The notes under the pieces: model-generated
Databases searched by the model: none
What the model was told of the DNA's origin: nothing
The model's input: only the letters and a program-made list of their open reading frames with translations
Shown here: positions 57,375-64,000 of the stretch, in pieces
Layout of the letters: the number at the start of each line of letters is the position of its first letter
How positions within the stretch are numbered: position 1 is the first letter of the stretch
Source of the DNA: a virus
DNA length: 64,000 nt
Virus record (IMG/VR): IMGVR_UViG_3300005826_000069
Location: 1 to 64,000 of that record
Reading direction: 5' to 3' (one strand)
Position numbers and translations under genes: made by a program

Positions 57375-57674
57375 TTACCTCGGTCCTTTGCTGGCGAGCT
57401 TGGCCCTGTCGCCAAGAATATCGCCAGCTGAATTGGCCATGTACCCGGCCATGAATGCGGTAAGCATGGACAGCTCACCCATCTCGTGAAGAGAGACGAA
57501 CAGTACAATCGCGCCGATCACCATAAGTCCCATCTGGTATGGGTACTTCAGGAGATAATCCTTCAACCCGATTGAGTGCTCTGTCTTGCGCGCGGTCACC
57601 AACTCCTTCAGGACGTGAAACGCCACGCCGCACAGCGTCATCGCCGCAGCGATACCAATATCCAACGGGGTCAT
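57375..57674 (-). CDS. Second holin-like membrane protein, 99 aa
   Basis: Starts MTPLDIGIAAAMTLCG, overlapping the endolysin stop (ATGA). Three hydrophobic stretches (residues 5-22, 47-63, 68-85: LMVIGAIVLFVSLHEMG, LTAFMAGYMANSAGDILG). Between endolysin and the 3TM holin, so a partner holin or antiholin is likely. Confidence 0.6.
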   Translation of the reverse strand: MTPLDIGIAAAMTLCGVAFHVLKELVTARKTEHSIGLKDYLLKYPYQMGLMVIGAIVLFVSLHEMGELSMLTAFMAGYMANSAGDILGDRAKLASKGPR

Positions 57675-58177
57675 GAGTACGCCCTCCGTAACCATCCCTT
57701 GATGAATGCTTCGTTGCTGGGCTTCTTCATCACCAGCCCACGGTAGAACCCGGCCTGCGTTGCGCGTATTGCGGCCAGCATGGTATCGACCTCTGCGCTG
57801 TTGATCGCCTGCAAGGTCTTCTGGCCGATGACTCCATCGTCCTCGATGTTCTTTCCGCACGCTTGGCACGCACGCTGCACTAGCTTGACCGCCTGCCTCT
57901 CGCCCATGTTGACGGCCATGTCGAATACCTTCGCCGCCACGTCCTTCTCATGGATCAAGTCGTACTCTGGCTTCCAGAAATACTTCTCATACAGGTCGAG
58001 CACGCGCTCCTTGGTCAGGCCAATGATCGTAGATGCCGTGGCCTCCGGGTCCACGTGCTCCTTGTACCACCGAAGACTGATGCCCATCTGCGTTGCGCCA
58101 CCGGGATCAGCTGGATGATCGATATAGCCGCCCTCGTGCTGCAGCGTCTTCTCGATAGCGTATTCGAACTTAGTCAT
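57671..58177 (-). CDS. Endolysin, GH108 muramidase with peptidoglycan-binding end, 168 aa
   Basis: EGGYIDHPADPGGATQMGIS (residues 15-34) is the GH108 signature with catalytic Glu15; ALQ-like DGVIGQKTLQAINSA near residue 115 is the PG_binding_3 core. Cuts the glycan backbone of the cell wall. No signal peptide, so release needs the holins. Directly downstream of the giant gene. Confidence 0.9.
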   Translation of the reverse strand: MTKFEYAIEKTLQHEGGYIDHPADPGGATQMGISLRWYKEHVDPEATASTIIGLTKERVLDLYEKYFWKPEYDLIHEKDVAAKVFDMAVNMGERQAVKLVQRACQACGKNIEDDGVIGQKTLQAINSAEVDTMLAAIRATQAGFYRGLVMKKPSNEAFIKGWLRRAYS

Positions 58178-61100
58178 TGATCAGGACCTCTGCGGACTTT
58201 CCTTTCAGCCCGATGATGTCGTTGACGAGGCTGGCTGTCGCAGGCTTCCCGGACATGTGAATCTGTGCCGTGATCTCTTCGACCCCAAACTCGTTTAGCA
58301 GAAAGTCGATATCCTCTGCGGTCACTGGGTCTGGGTTATCTCTACCGCCCGGACGCAAACCCCACGCCTCACGATAAATCTCGTTCTTCTCGCGCTGTAT
58401 CTCATCGATCTCCGTGCGCTTCTGCTTGGGAGTCATCGCCGGGTCTGTGTAGATTTGCATGATCTCCCGGTTCAGCTTCTGTGCCCTCTGACTGACGTTC
58501 TGCAGCTCCTTCGCCACGTTGATGTATGGCTCGTACTTCTGCTCCAGCATCTCCATGCGCTTGTCTTCTTCGATCTTGTTCAGGAAGCTGATGCTGTTCT
58601 TCACCTGCATCGTTTTTTCGAACAGCTCGTAGAACTGGTTCTCGTACTTGGTCCGACGTGGCTCCTCGCCTCTCAGGAACGACCCGATCACCGGGTAATC
58701 CGCTATTTGCCTTGACGGCGGAACCGGATAGCTGAACGCCTGCCTTGTCACGGAGTCCGCAGCCAGCAGGAAATACTTACCCAGCGTCCCGAAGTAGCCC
58801 GAGAACAGATGCTGCAGGTGGCGCGGAGAGCGCAGCTTTCCGGGTGGATCGCTGAATTTGTCCAGCCAGTCCGGAAGGTTCCGGGCCAGCTCGATCATGG
58901 TCGGTGAGTTGTAGTACCGATACTGCTCAGGCCCCATCTTCTGCTGCTCGAAGCTCGAAGTGATCTGGCCACCCGTGAAGAACGAGTAGTTGAAGATCGA
59001 TTCGACAGCTGGCATCACCGCTTGCGGAATCGGATTGAAGTTGAACGTCTCGCCCAGCATGAACCCGAAGCGCTTCATCAGCAGCTTGCCTGCATCGTTC
59101 TCCTTCGAGTAAGCCGCCTCCATGGCACGCTCCGGGATCGTGTTGAATATCGCCCCGACCTCGAACGGCTTGGGCAGGCGGTAATGCTGATCACCGATCC
59201 ACCAGTGGAAGTAGACATCCTTCTCCCACTCTTCAAGCTCCTTGTAGCGCTCGTCGTCCCTGAACTGGAACCACAAGGCAAGGCCAGCCAACCCGATGAT
59301 CGTGCCCTTGAGAGTGAACGCGACCGGGTGCTCCATCGCTCCTCGACCAAGACGCTGTAGGCCCTGCAGCCTCGCGCCCATGAACGGCACGGTCTGGATC
59401 AGCACCTGAATCGGTGCCCAGCTTCCGCCCATGGAGAAGTCCATCAGGTCTTTCGACTCGTAGACCGCCTGTGCTTTCGACTTGCCAGCGCGGATCGCCG
59501 CGTTATACACCGCGATGCGGTTGGCATTTTCTGTCGCTGCGCCAACTGCCTTCCATGCCTCGAAGAGTTTCTTCGGTGTGTTCAGGACCGTGGATGAATC
59601 AATCCCTCTGGTCTTCATCCGCGCCCTGATCTGCCTCTGGGTGGAGGTTGGATCGAACGCATTGATATATCCGTTCTCGAATGCCCCGCCTGCCGACATC
59701 ATGGTTCGCAGGGACTCGTCCTTCATCATCGCCTGCTTCAGTCCCTTCATCGATTCCGTGAACGGGAAATACGTGTCACGCGACAAGGTGAACGCAGAGA
59801 GAAGATCGCGAATATAGTTGCGCAGCATGAACCCCGGATCGAGCGTGACCATCGTGGTCAGCAGGCGCTTCGGTGCGCGCAGCATCTGCATCCACATGCC
59901 CCACTGCTTCTGATTGATCATGGTCATGGATTCATACAGAAGCTGGTCGTCCGTGAAATAGAATTCTTTCTTGCCGTCACGCATGATGGAAATCACGCCG
60001 TCGCCTTTCGGCGGCTGCAGCGCGAACATCTTTTGGAAGCCCTTGAGCGCTTCTTCCGGAATCGCGTCTGGGTCCATGCCGTGCTGAACCAGCGCCTTCT
60101 TCACCTGCGCCATCGGGATCAGCTGCGCAGTGAACTGGTACGGCATCTTGGTAACGATGCCACTACCCAACAGGGTATCGACCGCCATCTTTGACGCATG
60201 GTTCTTCATCGACGCATCGACCAGCTGGGTCACGTTCATCAGGATGTTGTGGGTGATATCTCCAATAGGAGACTCGCCGCCCTTCAGTCGCTTGACTGGA
60301 GACCGCTGATTGGCAATGCCGGAGGACTTGCCCATCGGGCCGACGAGCCGGTCATCCTGCACACGGTAGAACGGCACGTAGTCTGCGTTCTCCCACATCG
60401 GACGAGTGTCGGCATCGATGATTCCCGCTTCTTGCGCAAAGTCGAGGACCTTGCTATTGAACTCGGCATAGCGAGCGGCAACGTCCTTGAATACTGGGTA
60501 CGTCTCGCCCAACTGAACCATCTTGTCGATCATCTCCGGCGTGAAGTTCTTCTCGCGCCCTTCGGCCAGCAGCCGCTTCGCTCGCACGCCTGCCATGTAC
60601 ATGCCCCAGAGATCGAGGTTGTTTGCGACTGGCTGCAGGATATCCAGCAAACCCGTGCCCTCGGCCTGCACGATGCCTTCTTTCCATACCGGATGCCCAT
60701 ACTCCATGACAGAGCGCATGACGGAATCAAGGCTCGTGGTCAGGCGCGCCTGTACGTACGGGTCGTTCTCGGCTGACAGGTTGCCTACGCCTGAGCGGCG
60801 TACAGCCGCTCTGATGCCATGCAAGCGGTCGAACATGCCTTGATTGAACTTGTCCTGCCACCGATAGCGCATGTCCGCGAAGCGCTCTACCAGCGGCCTG
60901 TTGCGCGCACCGATGCGCTCGGCAGCCGCCTTGATAAGCGGATCATCATACGGAGTCTTCGACAGCAGGGGCCAGCCCTTCTCCGCGTCTGCTGCCATCT
61001 CATCAGTGATGACGAACCCCCGGCCTGATATAGACTGCGGATTCATTATTCCACGGAGCATCGCTGCGTTGTTTTGCATCGCCTCGATCTCACGCTCAAC

Positions 61101-64000
61101 AGCCTCGATGCTGTGAAATACCTGCTGGCTGATGATGCCCCTTCCCCTAGATTCGATCATATAGGGACCACCCGACCCAAGCGTGGCGATCCCCAACTTG
61201 CCGAGCTTCTCCTCTACTGTGGCAGATGCCGGGTCTGTATCCAGCAGCCTGCTTCCCTCTTGATCCGCCGCCTTCCTTGCCACGCGTATGCTAGTCAGTC
61301 GAGACATATCCTCAACTTCTACCCCGTACTGCTTAAGGAATTTATTGAATCGACTCTCAAGTTTCACATCGTACGAGTAACGGGCACCAAACATCTTTAC
61401 CTGATTGAAGGAAGTATGAACGAACTGCTCGTTGAAACCGTTTGGAATGACTGCTAACTCACCGCCTAGCATTTCTGCCGTAATGCGAAATTCATTATTG
61501 ATCCGTCTGGATTCTGCCACTTCCTCTTCAGGAGTTAGCGGCTTCTCTGATTCTGACAGCCAATACCCGCGCTCCTGCGCTTGCTTAACTATTTCTTCAA
61601 GTTTGCGATCCAGCGCAGCTTTTCCTATCGCAGTGAATAGCGCCTGCTCTGGACGCGACGGATGCATCACAACGTACATACGCTGGGCGACAGGGACATT
61701 TGGGTCTGCGCCAACCCGGCGGATGATAAGGTCATCCAGACTTGGAGCCATGTACTCGCGATCCGCCGGACCGCGCTTCTCGCCGGTCTTCGCTAACCGA
61801 GTTACCGGACCGCCTGACATCTGCTGGTCCATCATGCGCCGAACGTCTGCGCCGAGCATTAAGCCGATATCAGAGTCGCGCACATAGTAAGTTTCTTTTC
61901 TGAGTCCTCCGTCTGACAGGGTTAGCCGGAAGGCTTTTACCTTGTTGCCAACGGAGTCAATGTATGTCATCGGAGCGTAATCCAGCTCCGTCATTTTTCT
62001 CCATGACGTGCCTAACCCCCCGCGCGACGTGTTCGCATCGCCGGGACTCCAGATCACTTTGCGAACACCTCGGCGCACCGCGTCACTTATCAAGTATTGA
62101 ACCGCCGCCTTGTAAACGGTCGCTTCGTCCAGCGGCGGATTATTGACAGACGCAACAGAGGTTTTCATCATTTTTCTGACCGAGGCGACCATGCTTTCGT
62201 AAGCCTTCTTCCCGGTCGTCGGCGTCCCCTCTGTGAACACCAAGCTCTCGCGAATTTTGTTTTCAAGCTCCTTCCATTGGGCGCTACTTTTTGGTTCCGG
62301 CTTTTCTGGAATGAGCACTGAGTCAGGATCAGGAATCCTTCCCTGTGAAGGCTCACTCAACTCTGTCATGCCGTTGGCCATGTAATACTCAGAAGGAAGC
62401 TGCTTGTCGTTTTCAAGAAGGTACGAGCGAATTTGGTTTGGCACCCAGTCCGTATTGTTTATTTCAGTCCAGCTATAGCTTTCGCTTACATGCGAGCCAT
62501 CGATAAAAAGCGACCAACTGGTTTCGTCTGGGTCCTCCTGCCGAATGATTACCTCGAATACTTCTGGGTCGTCGTCAGAATCGAACGCTTGAAATTCCAG
62601 CCTGTAAACAAATGGAGGATCGTTATCGTACCGATCCGCTAAAATGCTCCGCGCTTCAGCGTCTGCCTCTTCAGGGTTGTTGTCCCGATAATCCTGTCGC
62701 GCCTGCTCTAGCCACTCATCTGCTGCCTGCCGACCCTGAACCTCTGCAATAGCCGTATAAGCCGAATGGTCGTCATTGATCTGCTCACCTTGAACTTCTG
62801 CGGGACCATCATCCCAGTCGTAATTATCCCAGTACGAATCGATTTCGTCGGAAAGGTGATCTTCGATATAGGTCTCTCTATAAGTGGCGTAAGTGCTGAA
62901 GTCACTATCGTCTTCATCCAGCTGCTCCCATGTCTCACGCCAGTCGTGCAGCCCTGCGCCTACGTAGGCGTTCGGCTCGTTCGGATCGACCGATCTTCTG
63001 GTGTCCGCGAAACTTCCTTCCCCATCTTCGATCCACTTGATCGCAGCTGCTTCCAACTCCTCGCCTTCAGGAACGGCGCGACTTGAAATCATCGGAGCCG
63101 CTTCGCCATAACTTGCCAGAACTTCCTGCTTGGCCTTGGCGATCATCGTCTCTCGCTCTTCTTTCAGCCTCATCCTTCTGCTTTCGGCCTGAGAGATTTC
63201 CTCCATTATTCGCTTGTGCTTCGCCTCCTCCAGCTCGGCCTCTTGCTCTACTATCGCAGCTACGCGATCTGTAATGGCGGTTTTTAGCTCCTCTACAACG
63301 TCTGATGTTCCGCTGTATTTGAGCACTGATGTACGCATGTCCGCGCTCAGCGGCACTTCCTGAACCGTAGTGAAGTCCGGATAGTCTTGCTCCAGAAGAT
63401 TGTGCAACTTGCTGAGGAAATTCTGCGGATTAGGGTATCCAAGCGCGGCAATCGCTTCATACGATTGCTTATCCAAAATCGCGGATGCCTCGCGGTATTC
63501 GGTGTCGATAGTATTCAGAAAGCCTGACACTCTCTCCCCAAACGACTTAATTGCATCGTCCTTCAGTGGATTGGCGGCGTTGGCGTTGTAAGGATTATTG
63601 ACCAGTCCATTTACGAAAGCCGCCATCATGTCTTTGAATGCCGCCTGCTCATACGGAACTCTCAGCAACGGGGTGGGCGTACCGTCTGCCTCTTCCCTCG
63701 CAGAGCTTTCCCGCATTCTTTGATCAAGCGTTATCGCAAGCCTCCCGACCATTTCGGATTGGACAAGATTAGCGATATACCGAAGCGCTTCTCCGCGCGT
63801 CATGTCCGCTATTGCCGTGCTAGATTCCCAGAGCCTTGCCTCCACCTTGGTCGCGACTGCATCGATCATGTCAGCCATTCTTTTCGCGAATGCATTCATC
63901 GACGCAATTGATGCGCGATCCATAATTCGAATGTCAGTGTTGCCGAGCGTTACATTCATCATCGTACTCAGCAAGCCCATGCCGCTACCATTCTCGGCAT
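58170..64000 (-). CDS. Giant internal-virion / ejection protein (start outside window), >1940 aa
   Basis: The frame is open to the right edge; the first ATG seen (base 63980) is probably internal. Residues 1-400 are helical and acidic with coil (EEAKHKRIMEEISQAESRR); 450-850 has a domain with VIWSPGDANTSRGGLGTSW and SDGGLRKETYYVRDSD; later comes MLRNYIRDLLSAFTLSRDT, typical of the large polyvalent protein-associated domain LPD38, then FTLKGTIIGLAGLALWFQ and PIPQAVMPAVESIFNYSFF. Such giants form the DNA ejection channel. The last 8 bases overlap the endolysin gene. Confidence 0.85.
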   Translation of the reverse strand, partial: AENGSGMGLLSTMMNVTLGNTDIRIMDRASIASMNAFAKRMADMIDAVATKVEARLWESSTAIADMTRGEALRYIANLVQSEMVGRLAITLDQRMRESSAREEADGTPTPLLRVPYEQAAFKDMMAAFVNGLVNNPYNANAANPLKDDAIKSFGERVSGFLNTIDTEYREASAILDKQSYEAIAALGYPNPQNFLSKLHNLLEQDYPDFTTVQEVPLSADMRTSVLKYSGTSDVVEELKTAITDRVAAIVEQEAELEEAKHKRIMEEISQAESRRMRLKEERETMIAKAKQEVLASYGEAAPMISSRAVPEGEELEAAAIKWIEDGEGSFADTRRSVDPNEPNAYVGAGLHDWRETWEQLDEDDSDFSTYATYRETYIEDHLSDEIDSYWDNYDWDDGPAEVQGEQINDDHSAYTAIAEVQGRQAADEWLEQARQDYRDNNPEEADAEARSILADRYDNDPPFVYRLEFQAFDSDDDPEVFEVIIRQEDPDETSWSLFIDGSHVSESYSWTEINNTDWVPNQIRSYLLENDKQLPSEYYMANGMTELSEPSQGRIPDPDSVLIPEKPEPKSSAQWKELENKIRESLVFTEGTPTTGKKAYESMVASVRKMMKTSVASVNNPPLDEATVYKAAVQYLISDAVRRGVRKVIWSPGDANTSRGGLGTSWRKMTELDYAPMTYIDSVGNKVKAFRLTLSDGGLRKETYYVRDSDIGLMLGADVRRMMDQQMSGGPVTRLAKTGEKRGPADREYMAPSLDDLIIRRVGADPNVPVAQRMYVVMHPSRPEQALFTAIGKAALDRKLEEIVKQAQERGYWLSESEKPLTPEEEVAESRRINNEFRITAEMLGGELAVIPNGFNEQFVHTSFNQVKMFGARYSYDVKLESRFNKFLKQYGVEVEDMSRLTSIRVARKAADQEGSRLLDTDPASATVEEKLGKLGIATLGSGGPYMIESRGRGIISQQVFHSIEAVEREIEAMQNNAAMLRGIMNPQSISGRGFVITDEMAADAEKGWPLLSKTPYDDPLIKAAAERIGARNRPLVERFADMRYRWQDKFNQGMFDRLHGIRAAVRRSGVGNLSAENDPYVQARLTTSLDSVMRSVMEYGHPVWKEGIVQAEGTGLLDILQPVANNLDLWGMYMAGVRAKRLLAEGREKNFTPEMIDKMVQLGETYPVFKDVAARYAEFNSKVLDFAQEAGIIDADTRPMWENADYVPFYRVQDDRLVGPMGKSSGIANQRSPVKRLKGGESPIGDITHNILMNVTQLVDASMKNHASKMAVDTLLGSGIVTKMPYQFTAQLIPMAQVKKALVQHGMDPDAIPEEALKGFQKMFALQPPKGDGVISIMRDGKKEFYFTDDQLLYESMTMINQKQWGMWMQMLRAPKRLLTTMVTLDPGFMLRNYIRDLLSAFTLSRDTYFPFTESMKGLKQAMMKDESLRTMMSAGGAFENGYINAFDPTSTQRQIRARMKTRGIDSSTVLNTPKKLFEAWKAVGAATENANRIAVYNAAIRAGKSKAQAVYESKDLMDFSMGGSWAPIQVLIQTVPFMGARLQGLQRLGRGAMEHPVAFTLKGTIIGLAGLALWFQFRDDERYKELEEWEKDVYFHWWIGDQHYRLPKPFEVGAIFNTIPERAMEAAYSKENDAGKLLMKRFGFMLGETFNFNPIPQAVMPAVESIFNYSFFTGGQITSSFEQQKMGPEQYRYYNSPTMIELARNLPDWLDKFSDPPGKLRSPRHLQHLFSGYFGTLGKYFLLAADSVTRQAFSYPVPPSRQIADYPVIGSFLRGEEPRRTKYENQFYELFEKTMQVKNSISFLNKIEEDKRMEMLEQKYEPYINVAKELQNVSQRAQKLNREIMQIYTDPAMTPKQKRTEIDEIQREKNEIYREAWGLRPGGRDNPDPVTAEDIDFLLNEFGVEEITAQIHMSGKPATASLVNDIIGLKGKSAEVLIND

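Noticed and set aside
1-64000. Integrase, attachment site or lysogeny module
   Set aside because: No recombinase family motifs were found; the two HTH proteins alone do not prove lysogeny.

Overview
The window looks like most of the genome of a tailed double-stranded DNA phage with a short-tailed (podovirus-type) virion, probably infecting a Gram-negative bacterium. The evidence is a large terminase, a long portal protein, a Mu gpT-like major capsid protein, two adaptor-like proteins, a P22 gp10-like tail protein, large internal-virion proteins, a GH108 muramidase and a GTA-type three-helix holin. No tail sheath, tube or tape-measure gene is seen. No integrase, DNA polymerase or RNA polymerase is visible, so the lifestyle is unproven and replication must lean on the host polymerase. 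Gene packing is very tight: ATGA, GTGA, TGATG and TAATG stop/start overlaps are the rule.

Layout. (1) 1-30.7 kb, minus strand: the late region. Read in the direction of transcription it holds fibre and beta-rich tail-type genes (30.7-22.5 kb), large terminase, portal, a GroES-like co-chaperonin, a scaffold-like protein, capsid and head genes (22.5-13.7 kb), adaptor and tail genes (13.7-3.6 kb), then internal-virion proteins (3.2-0.4 kb). (2) 30.8-38.5 kb, minus strand: about 28 mostly tiny accessory genes (membrane micropeptides, zinc ribbons, coiled coils) with the small terminase at 37.5 kb and one tRNA-like sequence. (3) 38.5-43.6 kb, plus strand: an accessory/early block with an ADP-ribosyltransferase-like protein, an HTH protein and a DUF932 protein, driven by promoters of the form TTGAC(A/T)-N17-TA, two of them preceded by a TGTGA-N9-TCACA inverted repeat. 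(4) 43.7-49.0 kb, minus strand: nucleases, primase, SSL2-type helicase and an HTH regulator, closed by a strong terminator at 43.6 kb. (5) 49.1-55.1 kb, plus strand: the C-terminal piece of a Ro60/TROVE protein, a possible caspase-fold protein, a strongly structured non-coding segment, then a YqaJ exonuclease, RecT and SSB recombination set. (6) 55.2-64 kb, minus strand: membrane proteins, holins, endolysin and a giant internal-virion protein that runs off the right edge.

The left edge carries the first 140 codons of a minus-strand protein with an N-terminus typical of internal-virion proteins, and the right edge carries a minus-strand giant gene whose start lies outside. The simplest reading is one circularly permuted genome a little longer than 64 kb in which the two pieces belong to the same gene, so that one late region runs from 30.7 kb through the origin to 55.2 kb.

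The most promising candidates for new biology are the Ro60 fragment beside a caspase-like protein and a multi-hairpin RNA candidate (49.7-50.6 kb), an RNA hairpin whose loop is complementary to the phage's own repeated ribosome-binding leaders (55.14-55.22 kb), the ART-like protein, and the tRNA-like sequence embedded in an open reading frame at 31.8 kb. All functions are read from sequence patterns alone; no searches were run.
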